NCBI RefSeq assembly: GCF_002284565.1
Contig: NZ_NPKI01000017.1
Span: forward strand, 124,001-188,000
Source of the DNA: Mesorhizobium mediterraneum
GTDB taxonomy: Bacteria; Pseudomonadota; Alphaproteobacteria; Rhizobiales; Rhizobiaceae
Length of the DNA stretch: 64,000 nucleotides
Reading direction: 5' to 3'
The notes under the pieces were generated by a model. The model was given only the letters and a program-made list of their open reading frames with translations, ran no database searches and was not told the origin of the DNA. Of the stretch, positions 51,707 to 61,662 are shown one piece after another. Each line of letters begins with the position of its first letter. The first letter of the stretch is position 1. The position numbers were made by a program, and so were the translations under genes.

Positions 51707-53272
51707 CTACCACCACTTTTCCGGCTGGAACGTACCCGCCGCCTGTTCGATGACGTGGGCGGTCTGGAACAAGGTTTCCTCATCGAAGGGCCGGCCGATG
51801 AGCTGCAGGCCGAGCGGCAGGCCCTTGGCGTCAAGCCCTGCGGGCACGGCGATGCCCGGCAGTCCGGCCATGTTCACCGTCACCGTAAAGATGTCATTGA
51901 GGTACATTTTGACTGGGTCGGCGGCCATGTCCTCGTCGGCGATGCCAAAAGCCGCCGACGGCGTCGCCGGCGTCAGGATGACGTCGACGCCCGCCGCGAA
52001 TGCATTTTCGAAATCCCGCTTGATGAGGTTCCGCACCTTCTGCGCCTGCAGATAGTAGGCATCGTAGTAGCCGGCGGAGAGCACATAAGTGCCGATCATG
52101 ATGCGGCGCTTGACCTCGCGGCCGAGGCCGGCGGCGCGGGTCCTCTCGTACATGTCGACGATGTCCTTGCCCGGCACCCGCAACCCGTAGCGGACGCCGT
52201 CATAGCGGGCGAGGTTCGACGAGGCTTCGGCAGGCGCAACGATGTAATAGGCCGGCAGCGCATATTTCGTATGCGGGAGCGAAATGTCGACGATCTCGGC
52301 GCCGGCATCTTTCAGCCAGGCAATACCCTTCTGCCACAGCGCCTCGATCTCCTCGGGCATGCCGTCGACGCGGTATTCCCTGGGGATGCCGATCTTCATG
52401 CCCTTGATCGGCTTGCCGATCGCCGCCTCGTAATCCGGCACCGGCCGGTCGACCGAGGTGGTGTCCATCGGATCGACCGAGGCCATGGATTTCAAGAGGA
52501 TCGCGGCATCACGCACATCGCGGGCGATCGGTCCGGCCTGGTCGAGCGACGAAGCGAAGGCGACGATGCCCCAGCGCGAGCAGCGGCCGTAGGTCGGCTT
52601 GATGCCGACCGTGCCGGTGAAGGCGGCGGGCTGGCGGATCGAGCCGCCGGTGTCCGTGGCCGTGGCGCCGGCACATAGAAACGCGGAGACAGCCGAGGCC
52701 GAGCCGCCTGACGAACCGCCCGGCACCAGCTGGGCGTTGTCCAGCGTGCGCGCGGTCCTGGTGCCGCCGGCCGAGACGAAACCGCCATCGCCCTGATGCG
52801 TGGTCGGCATCACCACCGTATCGAGCCGCGAACGCCGCCACGGATTGACCACGGGGCCGTAATAGGAGGTCTCGTTGGACGAGCCCATGGCGAACTCGTC
52901 CATGTTGAGCTTGCCGAGCATCACGGCGCCGTCGGCCCACAGATTGGCGGTGACGGTCGATTCGTAGTGCGGCTTGAACCCATCCAGCACATGGCTGCAG
53001 GCCTGGGTGTGAATGCCTTCGGTGCCGAACAGGTCCTTGATCCCGAGCGGAATGCCTTCGAGCGACCCGCCCTCGCCCTTCGCCAGCTTCGCGTCCGAGG
53101 CCTTGGCCATGTCGCGCGCCTTGTCGTCGGTGACCACGACATAGGCGTTGAGCGCCGGATTGGCCCGCTCGATCGCATAGAGATAGGCTTCGGTGATCTC
53201 GGTTGCGGTGATTTCCTTGGCGCGCAGCTTGGCGCGGGCCTGCGAAATCGTCAGGTGGGTCAGGTCGCTCAT
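51707..53272 (-). CDS. gatA: Aspartyl/glutamyl-tRNA amidotransferase subunit A
   Basis: Glutaminase subunit of GatCAB, which makes Gln-tRNA and Asn-tRNA from the mischarged forms. It is 521 residues from [13 protein letters not shown]. The amidase Ser-cisSer-Lys triad is present: Lys79 in GIKDLFG, the cis-Ser in PGGSSGGS (about 187), and the nucleophile in [10 protein letters not shown] (about 211). Between residues about 148 and 183 an insertion of about 30 residues (with [18 protein letters not shown]) is found just before the cis-Ser loop; the usual enzyme is about 490 residues. It overlaps the GNAT gene by one base (TGATG). gatB is not in the window. Confidence 0.96.
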   Translation of the reverse strand: MSDLTHLTISQARAKLRAKEITATEITEAYLYAIERANPALNAYVVVTDDKARDMAKASDAKLAKGEGGSLEGIPLGIKDLFGTEGIHTQACSHVLDGFKPHYESTVTANLWADGAVMLGKLNMDEFAMGSSNETSYYGPVVNPWRRSRLDTVVMPTTHQGDGGFVSAGGTRTARTLDNAQLVPGGSSGGSASAVSAFLCAGATATDTGGSIRQPAAFTGTVGIKPTYGRCSRWGIVAFASSLDQAGPIARDVRDAAILLKSMASVDPMDTTSVDRPVPDYEAAIGKPIKGMKIGIPREYRVDGMPEEIEALWQKGIAWLKDAGAEIVDISLPHTKYALPAYYIVAPAEASSNLARYDGVRYGLRVPGKDIVDMYERTRAAGLGREVKRRIMIGTYVLSAGYYDAYYLQAQKVRNLIKRDFENAFAAGVDVILTPATPSAAFGIADEDMAADPVKMYLNDIFTVTVNMAGLPGIAVPAGLDAKGLPLGLQLIGRPFDEETLFQTAHVIEQAAGTFQPEKWW

Positions 53273-53730
53273 CAGGCAAGGCTCTTTTCGTAAAACACCG
53301 ACCACTCGGAATGGGGATAGTCCAGCACCGGGCCGCAGCGCGAGAATCCGGCGCGTTCATAAACGGTCCACGCAGCCGGATGGCGGTCGCCCGTTTCCAG
53401 CACCAGACGCTTCAGCCCTTCATTGCGCGCCAACGCCTCGATCCGCTCGACGATCTTGGCGCCGATCTTCTGTCCACGATGCGACGGCCGCGTGTACATG
53501 CGCTTGATCTCGCCGACAGCGGCATCGTGGCGCTTCAGTGCGCCGCAGCCGATGGCAAGGCTGCTGTCACGGGCGATGAAGACAGTCGTGTCGTTGTCGG
53601 CCATCTGCTCGACGGTCATGTGGTAGCAGTGCTCCGGCGGTGTCAGTTCGAGCAGCGTGGCGTTGAGTTCCTCGACCAACCCGCGCACATCGTCCTGCAG
53701 CGGCGTCTCGATGGCGATATCGATTGCCAT
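53272..53730 (-). CDS. GNAT family acetyltransferase inside the gat operon
   Basis: A 152-residue N-acetyltransferase. The acetyl-CoA site is the motif [18 protein letters not shown] (R-x-x-G-x-G/A) around residues 82-99, and the C-terminal [13 protein letters not shown] is the usual motif [14 protein letters not shown] precedes it. It lies between gatC (8-base gap) and gatA (1-base overlap). The substrate is unknown; a tRNA or ribosomal link is suggested only by position. Confidence 0.9.
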   Translation of the reverse strand: MAIDIAIETPLQDDVRGLVEELNATLLELTPPEHCYHMTVEQMADNDTTVFIARDSSLAIGCGALKRHDAAVGEIKRMYTRPSHRGQKIGAKIVERIEALARNEGLKRLVLETGDRHPAAWTVYERAGFSRCGPVLDYPHSEWSVFYEKSLA

Positions 53731-53737
53731 CGGCCCG

Positions 53738-54025
53738 CTACTCCACGACCTTCGGCACCAGGAAGAAATTCTCTTCGGTAGCCGGCGCGTTGGCGACGAT
53801 GTCGGCCGCCTTGCTGCCGTCGGTGACGACGTCCTGGCGCTTCTTCATCTCCATCGGGGTCACCGAAGTCATCGGCTCGACGCCGGACACGTCGACCTCG
53901 TTTAGCTGCTCGACAAAGCCCAGAATGGCGTTCAACTCGCCGGTCATGCGCTCGGCATCCTCCTCGCTCACCGCAATGCGGGCGAGACGCGCGACGCGCT
54001 TCACAGTCAGAAGATCAACGGACAT
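53738..54025 (-). CDS. gatC: Aspartyl/glutamyl-tRNA amidotransferase subunit C
   Basis: Small GatCAB subunit of 95 residues that helps assemble A with [24 protein letters not shown] begins the first helix, and [21 protein letters not shown] and the C-terminal FFLVPKVVE are conserved. The frame extends upstream without conserved residues. It is the first gene of the gatC-GNAT-gatA unit. Confidence 0.96.
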   Translation of the reverse strand: MSVDLLTVKRVARLARIAVSEEDAERMTGELNAILGFVEQLNEVDVSGVEPMTSVTPMEMKKRQDVVTDGSKAADIVANAPATEENFFLVPKVVE

Positions 54026-54118
54026 ATTTGTTTGTGCCTCGGGAAAACCAGTCCGCGCTATAGCGGCGCGGCGCGTGCCGCGCAACATGCATCGTGCCGA
54101 GAACCGGGACCGTAAGGT

Positions 54119-54532
54119 CTATGGCAGGGCCACGCCGTCGCAGAGGAAATAGCTGCCGCTGTTGCTGCCCCCTTCGCTTTCGTCTTCCGCAGATCGGACC
54201 GAAACCAGATCGATCTGCTTCGCGTTCATTTGCGTTACGGAGAGAACGTCCGGAAAGACGTGGCCGGGCTCCTGGCATATGGCTGTCACCGCCCAGCTCG
54301 GCGAGAGCGTCGCCTTGGTGATCTGAAGGAACTCGCAATCGTATTCGACGCTTTGCAGGCCACGCGCCGAGAGCACAATGTTGCCAGCGTCGATCAGCGA
54401 CTGCAGTGTGTCCTTCCTGGCCTGCGCACAAAGATCCTCGGACTGGAGATAGACGCCTTCGATGAAGTCCTCCGCGGCGGACGCCGGGGAAGCCACAGAA
54501 ACAGAAATGAAAAGAAAGCCCCTCAAAACCAT
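54119..54532 (-). CDS. Secreted hypothetical protein with four cysteines
   Basis: A 137-residue protein of no family I recognise. The N-terminus FLFISVSVASPASAAED reads as a signal peptide with an Ala-x-Ala cleavage site near residue 20. The mature part has four Cys (in LCAQAR, YDCEF, AICQEP and FLCDG), which could form two disulfides in the periplasm. Acidic Ser/Gly-rich segments (AEDESEGGSNSG) lie near the end. It lies upstream of gatC on the same strand, 93 bases away. Confidence 0.65.
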   Translation of the reverse strand: MVLRGFLFISVSVASPASAAEDFIEGVYLQSEDLCAQARKDTLQSLIDAGNIVLSARGLQSVEYDCEFLQITKATLSPSWAVTAICQEPGHVFPDVLSVTQMNAKQIDLVSVRSAEDESEGGSNSGSYFLCDGVALP

Positions 54533-54571
54533 GTTTTCACTCCATTTTGACGCCTTATACCTAGCGTCTTC

Positions 54572-55279
54572 CTACAAGCTAATCGTCTCGCCGATCTTCG
54601 GCAATGCCACTTTCACGTCCGATCCATCCATCCCCGCCACGAACTTTTCGGCAGTCTGATCGATGATCGGGAACGTGCCGAAGTGACTGGGGATGACAGT
54701 CTCGAACTGAAAGAAGCGCCGGCAGGCAAGGGCTGCTACCGCGCCACCCATGGTGAAGCGGTCACCGACCGGCACGATCCCGATCTTCGGCTCGTGCAAC
54801 TCGTTGATCAGCGCCATGTCCGAAAAGATGTCGGTGTCGCCCATGTGATAGAGCGTCTTGTCTTCCGGGAAATGCAGAACGAGCCCGCCCGGATTGCCGA
54901 GGTAGGTGTTCTGGCCATTGTCGCGTGGAAACGACGATGAATGGAGCGCCTGGACGAAGGTGGTGGTGAAACCGCCGCAATCCACGGTGCCGCCGATATT
55001 GCCGGGATTGATCTTCTTGTCGCTGGCGCCCTGGCCGACCAGATACATGCAAAGCTCGAAATTGGCGACCAGCATGGCGCCGCTTTTCCCAAGCACTTCC
55101 AGCGCACCGCTGATGTGGTCGCTATGGCCGTGGGTCAAAAGGACATGCGTGACCCCTTCCGCCGGTCCTTCCCAGCCGCCCGTCCATGACGGATTGCCGA
55201 CCAGATAGGGATCGATGAGGATTTTCGCGTCGGCGGTTTCGACGCAAAATGCGGAATGTCCGTACCAGGTCAGTTTCAT
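54572..55279 (-). CDS. UPF0173 metal-dependent hydrolase
   Basis: Metallo-beta-lactamase-fold hydrolase of 235 residues from [15 protein letters not shown]; a long upstream frame is not conserved. Metal ligands are in LLTHGHSDH (HxHxDH) and the later GDTD and HFGT. The family (UlaG/YtkL-like) has no firm substrate. It is divergent from ruvX and upstream of the secreted hypothetical. Confidence 0.94.
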   Translation of the reverse strand: MKLTWYGHSAFCVETADAKILIDPYLVGNPSWTGGWEGPAEGVTHVLLTHGHSDHISGALEVLGKSGAMLVANFELCMYLVGQGASDKKINPGNIGGTVDCGGFTTTFVQALHSSSFPRDNGQNTYLGNPGGLVLHFPEDKTLYHMGDTDIFSDMALINELHEPKIGIVPVGDRFTMGGAVAALACRRFFQFETVIPSHFGTFPIIDQTAEKFVAGMDGSDVKVALPKIGETISL

Positions 55280-55325
55280 GAATGCTTTCCTCGATTTTTG
55301 CTTCGGCAAAGGATAGAACGCCGGC

Positions 55326-55358
55326 ACTAAAATTAAAGTCCCACAGCGTCCTTTGCGA
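55326..55358. repeat. Degenerate fragment of the RIME-like repeat
   Basis: ACTAAAATTAAAGTCCCACAGCGTCCTTTGCG resembles the middle part of the repeat (AATCAAAGTGCTACAGCGTTCTTTGCG in copy 2). The hairpin that should follow is lost. It lies immediately before ruvX. Confidence 0.5.
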
Positions 55359-55379
55359 CGTGTAATCCAAGGAAAGCCG

Positions 55380-55865
55380 TTGAGCATCATCACCATCGAA
55401 GAGTTGCCGGCGCGGCTCAGCGGCGGCAAGACGCTGGCCGGGCTCGACCTCGGCGACAAGACCATTGGCGTGGCGGTTTCCGACCGGGGCTTTGCCTTCG
55501 CCCATCCGCGCCCCGTCATCATGCGCAGGAAATTCTCGCTGGATGCAGCTGTGCTGCTCGCCTTGCTGCAGAAAGAGAATGTCGGCGCCGTGGTGCTCGG
55601 CCTGCCGATCAACATGGACGGGTCAGAAGGTCCGCGTGCCCAGAAATCCCGCGCCTTCGCCCGCAACATGGCTGGTATGACCGACCTGCCCTTCGTTTTA
55701 TGGGACGAGCGACTGTCGACGGTGGCGGCTGAGCGGACATTGATCGAGATGGATTTTTCGCGCCGCAAACGCGCCGGCAAGATCGATTCGGCCGCGGCAG
55801 CGTTTATCCTGCAGGGCGTTCTCGACCGGCTTCAGGCGCTCGGCGTCGATGCCTGGTCGAAATAA
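55380..55865 (+). CDS. ruvX: Putative Holliday junction resolvase / pre-16S rRNA nuclease
   Basis: YqgF-family nuclease of 161 residues, now known in E. coli to act in 16S rRNA 5' maturation. [17 protein letters not shown] gives the first catalytic Asp and [11 protein letters not shown] and [12 protein letters not shown] the other acidic residues. No ATG is well placed; the TTG at 55380 follows AAGGAAAG and gives a normal length, while another TTG at 55353 lies in the degenerate repeat. Its 3' end overlaps the next minus-strand gene by 34 bases. Confidence 0.92.
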   Translation: MSIITIEELPARLSGGKTLAGLDLGDKTIGVAVSDRGFAFAHPRPVIMRRKFSLDAAVLLALLQKENVGAVVLGLPINMDGSEGPRAQKSRAFARNMAGMTDLPFVLWDERLSTVAAERTLIEMDFSRRKRAGKIDSAAAAFILQGVLDRLQALGVDAWSK

Positions 55866-56143
55866 CGGTCGCGCATTATCCTGATCCAGCCACCGATCAC
55901 CCGGCGGCGGCGAAACGCCCAAAACGCCATCAGCAGCAGACTGTCGAGGATGCAGGCCTTTGCCACCATGCCAGGAATGAGCGCCGGATCAATGCCAAGC
56001 ATTTCCCCATAGAGCTGGAAAACCAGGTCATGCAATTGGCGGCTCAGCATGACATAGCCGAAATTGATGTCGTTGAGCGACAGGAAGAACCAGCCCCAGA
56101 ACAGAGCGAGCGGTGCCGCCCATAGCGCGAACAAGGTGCGCAT
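55832..56143 (-). CDS. Small membrane protein, DUF6105-like
   Basis: A 103-residue protein with a first hydrophobic helix (about residues 4-22), a central amphipathic part ([16 protein letters not shown]) and a second hydrophobic helix (about 60-78), then a basic tail. It resembles small membrane proteins of the DUF6105 type in rhizobia; this match is from memory. Its start and the stop of the next upstream gene overlap by one base (TGATG), so they are translated together. It converges with ruvX. Confidence 0.6.
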   Translation of the reverse strand: MRTLFALWAAPLALFWGWFFLSLNDINFGYVMLSRQLHDLVFQLYGEMLGIDPALIPGMVAKACILDSLLLMAFWAFRRRRVIGGWIRIMRDRYFDQASTPSA

Positions 56144-56721
56144 CAGCGGCCATCCCTCAAGTTCGTGTCCGGCCTCAAGTTTGTGTCCGGCCGGCCGGAA
56201 ATGCGCGAAAGCGCCGAGTTGTGCGCCGCCGCCTTCGCCATCACATGCGCTGCGGCACGGATTTCGCCGGTGCCCGGATCCGCTGCGGCAAAAGCCGACC
56301 GCCGCTCTGCGAGCATGGCGACATAGGAAGCCAGCAATGCCGCCAGCTGCACCGCGACGACCATGAACAGCCCGTTGATGCCTTGCGCGGCGCCGCCGAC
56401 CACGATCAGCGACAGCACGCCGGAAGCGGAGATGAAGGCGACCCGCACAACGCTGTCGGTGGCGTCCGGATTTGTCGGGACGCTGAATAGAGACTCGACA
56501 AAAGCCCAGCAGAACAGCACCGCGACGACAAGCAGCGCCACGGCAAGCGGCGCCACCACGATGGCATTTTCGAGGTCGACGAAGCGGGTGTCCTGGACGG
56601 CAACGCCGAGCACGCCAAGCGCTGCAGCAACACCGCGATTTCCGTCGATGCAGATGAACGCCAGCAGGGCGAAAACGACCGCCCAGTGCAAGGCCAGAAA
56701 GGAGCTCAATATGTGCCGCAT
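56143..56721 (-). CDS. Hypothetical inner-membrane protein
   Basis: A 192-residue protein with four predicted helices (about residues 6-24, 52-76, 92-112, 118-142) and a soluble C-terminal tail. I do not recognise a family. The tail ends in a direct repeat of RPDTNL (RPDTNLRPDTNLRDG), from a duplicated stretch in DNA (about 17 bp, GTTCGTGTCCGGCCTCAA). It is coupled to the DUF6105-like gene downstream. Confidence 0.6.
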   Translation of the reverse strand: MRHILSSFLALHWAVVFALLAFICIDGNRGVAAALGVLGVAVQDTRFVDLENAIVVAPLAVALLVVAVLFCWAFVESLFSVPTNPDATDSVVRVAFISASGVLSLIVVGGAAQGINGLFMVVAVQLAALLASYVAMLAERRSAFAAADPGTGEIRAAAHVMAKAAAHNSALSRISGRPDTNLRPDTNLRDGR

Positions 56722-56849
56722 GGCGTTCCTGCTTCAGTAAACAGGACAGTGGGCTTTGCGGCTTGCGACCGCAATGGAAACCATTTGTTAAGGTTAACGG
56801 CTTTCCACAGAGCGGCGATCGACGAGGAAAATCCGTCCCCGAAGCCTTC

Positions 56850-58475
56850 TCAGGTGACCGGCGGATAGAGCGTGTCGATGATCATGCGCGCGTCATGGCG
56901 CGAATCGAGCATGCCATAGGTGTTGCGCCACTGGCCGGCGAGGCGCGTCTCGACGAAGGCGTCGGCGATCCGCCCTGCCCCCAGCCTGCGAAGCTCCGCC
57001 GCTGCCGCCGACAGTGCCAGTTGTTCGGTGAGCAGACGAGCCGAGCCCTCATCGGTTGCCGCGACCTGCATTGCCGCCTTGAGCACACCGACGGTGCCGC
57101 GTCCGCCGGCGCCGAGATCGCGGTCGATGCCGGCCAGCACCTCCTCGAACAGGCCGGGCGCACGCCCCAGCACGCGCAGCACGTCGAGCGCCATGACGTT
57201 GCCGGACCCCTCCCAGATCGCGTTGACCGGAGCTTCGCGATAGTAGCGGGCGAGCGGCCCCTCCTCGACATAGCCGTTGCCGCCGAGGCACTCCATCGCT
57301 TCATAGAGCAGCGGCGGCGCGATCTTGCAAACCCAGTATTTGACGACCGGCGTCATGGCGCGCGCGAAGGCCGCCTCGCCACGGTCGCCGGCCGCCTCGT
57401 CGAAGGAGCGCGCCAGCCGGAACGACAGTGCGGTGGCGGCAGCAACGTCGAGCGCCATGTCGGCCAGCACGCGCTGCATCAGCGGCTGCTCGATCAGATT
57501 GGTCCCAAACACCTGGCGGTGACGGGCGTGGTGGACGGCCTCGGCCAGCCCGGCACGCATGATCGCCGACGAGGCGATCGCGCAGTCGAGCCGGGTCAGC
57601 GTCACCATGTCCATGATCGTCTTCACACCCGCCCCGGGCTCGCCGATCATCTCGCCGATGGCGTTGACGAACTCCACTTCCGACGAGGCGTTGGAGCGGT
57701 TGCCGAGCTTGTCCTTCAGCCGCTGGAAGCGGAAGCCGTTGCCCGAACCATCGCCGAGAATACGAGGAACGAGGAAGCACGAAAGCCCTTCCGGCGCCTG
57801 TCCAAGTACCAGGAATGCATCCGACATCGGCGCCGACATGAACCATTTGTGGCCGGTCAGCCGATAGAAGCCGCTGCCGGCGCGCTCGGCCCGGGTGACG
57901 TTGGCGCGGACGTCGGTGCCGCCTTGCTTCTCGGTCATGCCCATGCCGAGCGTCAGCCCGGCCTTTTCGACCGGCGGCTTCTGGCTCTGGTCGTATTTGC
58001 GTGTCGTCACGCGCGGCGCCCATTCGCGAAACAGCTTCGGGCTTGCCATCAGCGCTGCCAGCGATGCGCTGGTCATGGTGATGGGACAGAGATGCCCGGT
58101 TTCGAGCTCGGCCGTCAGGTAGAAACGGGCGGCGCGCACCTGATGACGGCGGCCGATCTCGGCGTCGCCATTTTCCCATACCGACGAATGCAGCCCGTTC
58201 GCCACCGACCGGCGCATCAGCGCATGATAGGCTGGATGGAACTCGACCAGGTCGATGCGCCGGCCCTGCCGGTCATGGGTTCTGAGCTTCGGCGTCTCGA
58301 CATTGGCGAGGCGGGCCAGCTCCTGCGCCTCCTGCGTCAGCACGAAACGGCCGAGCCCATCGAGATCCTTGCGCACCGGATCGGAAAAACGCTCGGCAAG
58401 CTGGATCAGCAACGGATCGCCCCGCCAGGCGTTGCCGCCTGCCAGCGGCGGCGGCTGGTTCGTCACGTCGTCGGT
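56850..58475 (-). CDS. AidB-like acyl-CoA dehydrogenase
   Basis: FAD-containing acyl-CoA dehydrogenase-fold protein of 541 residues, the exact length of E. coli AidB. The start is a GTG with AGAAGGA seven bases upstream; a longer in-frame ATG lies 21 codons upstream. TNQPPPLAGGNAW at the N-terminus matches the AidB 'vfNQPppL' opening, and MGMTEKQGGTDVRANVT, YRLTGHKWFMSAPMSD and ECLGGNGYVEE are conserved. AidB guards DNA against alkylation in E. coli (known); a role here is inferred. It is divergent from pyrB. Confidence 0.93.
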   Translation of the reverse strand, partial: TDDVTNQPPPLAGGNAWRGDPLLIQLAERFSDPVRKDLDGLGRFVLTQEAQELARLANVETPKLRTHDRQGRRIDLVEFHPAYHALMRRSVANGLHSSVWENGDAEIGRRHQVRAARFYLTAELETGHLCPITMTSASLAALMASPKLFREWAPRVTTRKYDQSQKPPVEKAGLTLGMGMTEKQGGTDVRANVTRAERAGSGFYRLTGHKWFMSAPMSDAFLVLGQAPEGLSCFLVPRILGDGSGNGFRFQRLKDKLGNRSNASSEVEFVNAIGEMIGEPGAGVKTIMDMVTLTRLDCAIASSAIMRAGLAEAVHHARHRQVFGTNLIEQPLMQRVLADMALDVAAATALSFRLARSFDEAAGDRGEAAFARAMTPVVKYWVCKIAPPLLYEAMECLGGNGYVEEGPLARYYREAPVNAIWEGSGNVMALDVLRVLGRAPGLFEEVLAGIDRDLGAGGRGTVGVLKAAMQVAATDEGSARLLTEQLALSAAAAELRRLGAGRIADAFVETRLAGQWRNTYGMLDSRHDARMIIDTLYPPVT

Positions 58476-58655
58476 CACGCCCAATCCTTCTATCGGCAGA
58501 AAGGCCTTATCATCACAAGGCCACGAATCCGAAGCCATCAGCTAGATATAGCCCAAGCCGCGCAACGCGCGCGACGAAAATACCGGGGAGAAAGGCCGCA
58601 ATCCAAAGCTGGTGCTTGCAGCCAAAGGTCCTCCACCCTATAGCAGCGCCTTGAG

Positions 58656-59615
58656 ATGACCGACGCTTCGTCCCTGCCACTCTATCCCCACCGCCATCTT
58701 CTGGGCATCCGCGATCTTTCCCCCGCCGACATCGAGCTTTTGCTGGACCGGGCGGACCGAGCGGTCGCGATCTCGCGGCAGTCGGAGAAGAAGACCTCGA
58801 CGCTGCGCGGCCGCACCCAGATCAACCTTTTCTACGAAGCGTCGACCCGCACGCAATCATCGTTCGAGCTGGCGGGAAAACGGCTCGGCGCCGACGTCAT
58901 GAACATGTCGGTGGCCAGTTCTTCGGTGAAGAAGGGCGAGACGCTGATCGACACGGCGATGACGCTGAATGCCATGCGCCCAGACATACTGATCATCCGC
59001 CACCAGTCGGCCGGGGCTGCGGCGCTGCTGGCGCAAAAGGTCGGCTGCTCGGTGATCAATGCCGGCGACGGCGCCCATGAGCATCCGACGCAGGCGCTGC
59101 TCGACGCGCTGACCATCCGCCGCGCCAGGGGTCCGCTGTCGAAGCTGATCGTGGCGATCTGCGGCGATATCCTGCATTCGCGCGTGGCGCGCTCCAACAT
59201 CATGCTGCTCAACGCGCTCGGCGCCCAGGTCCGCGTCGTGGCGCCGTCGACGCTTCTGCCCGCCGGCATCGAGAAAATGGGCGTGATCGTCACTCGTTCG
59301 ATGGCCGAAGGGCTCAAGGACGCGGATGTGGTGATGATGCTGCGCCTGCAGCGCGAGCGGATGGAAGGCGCCTTCGTGCCTTCGGTGCGGGAATATTTCC
59401 GCTATTTCGGCCTCGATGCCGAGAAGCTGAAGGCGGCCAAGGACGGCGCTCTGGTCATGCATCCCGGCCCCATGAACCGCGGCGTCGAGATCGCCTCGGA
59501 AATCGCCGACGGTCCGCAGAGCGTCATCCAGGAACAGGTGGAGATGGGCGTTGCCGTGCGCATGGCGGTGATGGAAGCGCTGCTCGATCCTCGCCGCAAT
59601 CGCGAGGTTGCATGA
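58656..59615 (+). CDS. pyrB: Aspartate carbamoyltransferase catalytic subunit
   Basis: Commits carbamoyl phosphate and aspartate to pyrimidine synthesis. It is 319 residues. [13 protein letters not shown] binds carbamoyl phosphate (STRT), and [14 protein letters not shown] and [11 protein letters not shown] are the other conserved blocks. The C-terminus overlaps the pyrC' gene (ATGATG). Its partner below lacks the dihydroorotase metal ligands, so this is probably the dodecameric ATCase class in which an inactive DHOase-like subunit is structural. Confidence 0.97.
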   Translation: MTDASSLPLYPHRHLLGIRDLSPADIELLLDRADRAVAISRQSEKKTSTLRGRTQINLFYEASTRTQSSFELAGKRLGADVMNMSVASSSVKKGETLIDTAMTLNAMRPDILIIRHQSAGAAALLAQKVGCSVINAGDGAHEHPTQALLDALTIRRARGPLSKLIVAICGDILHSRVARSNIMLLNALGAQVRVVAPSTLLPAGIEKMGVIVTRSMAEGLKDADVVMMLRLQRERMEGAFVPSVREYFRYFGLDAEKLKAAKDGALVMHPGPMNRGVEIASEIADGPQSVIQEQVEMGVAVRMAVMEALLDPRRNREVA

Positions 59616-60901
59616 TGAGCACGACGGTCTTCAGCCAGGCCCGCATCGTCGACCCATCGCGCGGCATCGATGAGGTCGGCACGGTCATTGTCGAAGGCCG
59701 CAAGATCGTCGCTGCCGGCAAGGCCGCCTTGAACCAGGGCGCTCCGCAAGACGCTACGGTCATCGACTGCGCCGGCAAGGCTGTTATCCCCGGCCTGATC
59801 GATGCGTGCGTCTTCATCGGCGAGCCCGGCGGCGAGCACCGCGAAACCATCGCCTCGGCCAGCGTCGCTGCGGCCGCCGGCGGCGTCACTTCCATCGTCA
59901 TGATGCCCGACACCGACCCAGTGATCGACAATGTCGCGCTGGTCGAATTCGTGCTGCGTACCGCCAAGGACACGGCCATCGTCAACATTTTTCCGGCTGC
60001 GGCGATCACCAAGGGCCTCGAAGGCCGCGAGATGACCGAATTCGGCCTGCTGCGCGAGGCCGGCGCGGTCGCCTTCACCGACGGACGGCACACCATATCA
60101 AGCGCGCTGGTGATGCGCCGCGCGCTGACTTACGCGCGCGATTTCGGCGGCGTGATCGCCCATGAAACCCAAGACGCCGACCTCGCTTCGTCCGGCGTCA
60201 TGAATGAAGGCCTCTATGCCAGCTGGCTCGGCCTTGCCGGCATCCCGCGCGAGGCCGAGTCCATTCCGCTGGAGCGCGATCTGGCGTTGGCGCGGCTGAC
60301 CGGCGGCGCCTATCACGCGGCCAAGATTTCGACGGCGATGGCGGCAAACGCGGTAACGCGGGCGAAAGCCGACGGCGCGAATGTCACATCAGGCGTCTCA
60401 ATCCACAACCTGTCGCTCAACGAGAACGATGTCGGCGAATACCGCACCTTCTTCCGGCTGACGCCGCCGCTGCGCGCCGAGGAAGACCGGCTGGCGATGA
60501 TCGAGGCGGTCAAGGACGGCACGATCGACCTCATCGTCTCCTCGCATGACCCGCAGGACGTCGATACCAAGCGCCTGCCCTTTGCCGATGCCGCGGCCGG
60601 CGCCATCGGGCTCGAAACGCTGCTGGGCGCGGCGCTGCGGCTCTATCACAATGGCGACGTGACACTACTTAGATTGATTGAGACCTTGTCCACCGCGCCG
60701 GCAAGGCTGTTCGGCCTGCCCGGCGGCACGCTGAAGCCGGGCACTGTCGCCGATCTTGCGCTGATCGATCTCGACGAACCGTGGATCGTCAGCGAAAGCG
60801 GAATCCGTTCACGCTCGAAAAACACCTGTTTCGAAGGCGCGCGGCTGCAGGGCAAGGTCTTGCAAACAATGGTGGCGGGCCGCACAGTGTTTTCAGCCTA
60901 G
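59612..60901 (+). CDS. Dihydroorotase-like protein, catalytically inactive type (PyrC')
   Basis: A 429-residue amidohydrolase-fold homologue of class I dihydroorotase. The metal motif D-x-H-x-H-L-R-E-P is replaced by [10 protein letters not shown] (residues 64-73): both His are gone (Cys66, Phe68). The usual PHHL, DHAPH and AEHCED positions read IHNL, SHDPQD and AHETQD. It therefore can hardly be an active dihydroorotase. In Pseudomonas a similar inactive PyrC' is needed to assemble ATCase with PyrB (known). It starts on the last bases of pyrB. A true pyrC must lie elsewhere in the genome. Confidence 0.88.
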   Translation: MMSTTVFSQARIVDPSRGIDEVGTVIVEGRKIVAAGKAALNQGAPQDATVIDCAGKAVIPGLIDACVFIGEPGGEHRETIASASVAAAAGGVTSIVMMPDTDPVIDNVALVEFVLRTAKDTAIVNIFPAAAITKGLEGREMTEFGLLREAGAVAFTDGRHTISSALVMRRALTYARDFGGVIAHETQDADLASSGVMNEGLYASWLGLAGIPREAESIPLERDLALARLTGGAYHAAKISTAMAANAVTRAKADGANVTSGVSIHNLSLNENDVGEYRTFFRLTPPLRAEEDRLAMIEAVKDGTIDLIVSSHDPQDVDTKRLPFADAAAGAIGLETLLGAALRLYHNGDVTLLRLIETLSTAPARLFGLPGGTLKPGTVADLALIDLDEPWIVSESGIRSRSKNTCFEGARLQGKVLQTMVAGRTVFSA

Positions 60902-61043
60902 GGAGTGTCGATATTCAGGTGATGCCGGCCTGCGAACGGCGGTTTTCTGCGCTTCCGGTACTCACGTACCCAAAAGTACGCTGCGTTCCGGTTCTCGGAA
61001 ACCACCATTCTCGACTCGGCCTGACCTGAATCTCGACACTCCC
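60901..61043. repeat. 143-bp imperfect palindrome between pyrC' and plsY
   Basis: The ends GGGAGTGTCGATATTCAGGT (60901-60920) and ACCTGAATCTCGACACTCCC (61024-61043) are complementary with one mismatch. The inner part also pairs imperfectly to a central ACGTACCCAAAAGTACG. The element starts in the last base of the pyrC' stop codon. It has no coding capacity and looks like a mobile palindromic repeat or MITE-like unit. Confidence 0.7.
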
Positions 61044-61074
61044 TAAAGCCGGCAGTTGGAGTTCAGGGGGAACA

Positions 61075-61662
61075 ATGGCTTACGACATCGTCTTGGCGCT
61101 GGTGTTCGGCTATCTGCTTGGCTCGATCCCTTTCGGGCTTCTGATCACCCGCGCCGCCGGCCTTGGCGACGTCCGCAACATCGGCTCCGGCAATATCGGC
61201 GCTACCAATGTGCTGCGCACCGGCAACAAGGGCCTGGCCGCCGCCACGCTGTTGCTCGACGCGCTGAAAGGCACGGCGGCTGTGCTGATCGCCGGTCACT
61301 TTGCACCGGAGCTCGGGCCTTGGGCCGGCCTTGGCGCCTTTCTCGGCCATCTCTTTCCGGTCTGGCTCGGCTTCAAGGGCGGCAAGGGTGTCGCCACCTA
61401 TCTCGGCGTGCTGATCGCCCTTGCCTGGCAGGTGGCGCTGATCTTCGCCGTCGTCTGGCTGGCCGTTGCTTTCCTATTCCGTTTCTCCTCGCTGGCGGCG
61501 CTGACGGCAGCAGTCGTCGTGCCGATCGCGCTCTATGTCCTCAGCACGCCTGAGATTGCCGGGCTGTTCGCGCTGATGAGCCTGATCGTCATCATAAAAC
61601 ACCGGGCCAATATCGCGCGGCTGCTGGCCGGCACCGAGGGCAAGATCGGGACCAAAGAGTGA
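61075..61662 (+). CDS. plsY: Glycerol-3-phosphate acyltransferase PlsY
   Basis: Inner-membrane enzyme adding an acyl group from acyl-phosphate to glycerol 3-phosphate, the first step of phospholipid synthesis. It is 195 residues with about five helices. [35 protein letters not shown] (split at GATNV) and the FKGGKGVAT loop are conserved. GGGGGAAC precedes the ATG. Its stop overlaps the dprA start by 4 bases (GTGA). Confidence 0.97.
   Translation: MAYDIVLALVFGYLLGSIPFGLLITRAAGLGDVRNIGSGNIGATNVLRTGNKGLAAATLLLDALKGTAAVLIAGHFAPELGPWAGLGAFLGHLFPVWLGFKGGKGVATYLGVLIALAWQVALIFAVVWLAVAFLFRFSSLAALTAAVVVPIALYVLSTPEIAGLFALMSLIVIIKHRANIARLLAGTEGKIGTKE

Noticed and set aside
56786..56800. GTTAAGGTTAAC upstream of the 56143-56721 gene as a CtrA site
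   Set aside because: The spacing does not fit TTAA-N7-TTAA and one instance proves nothing.
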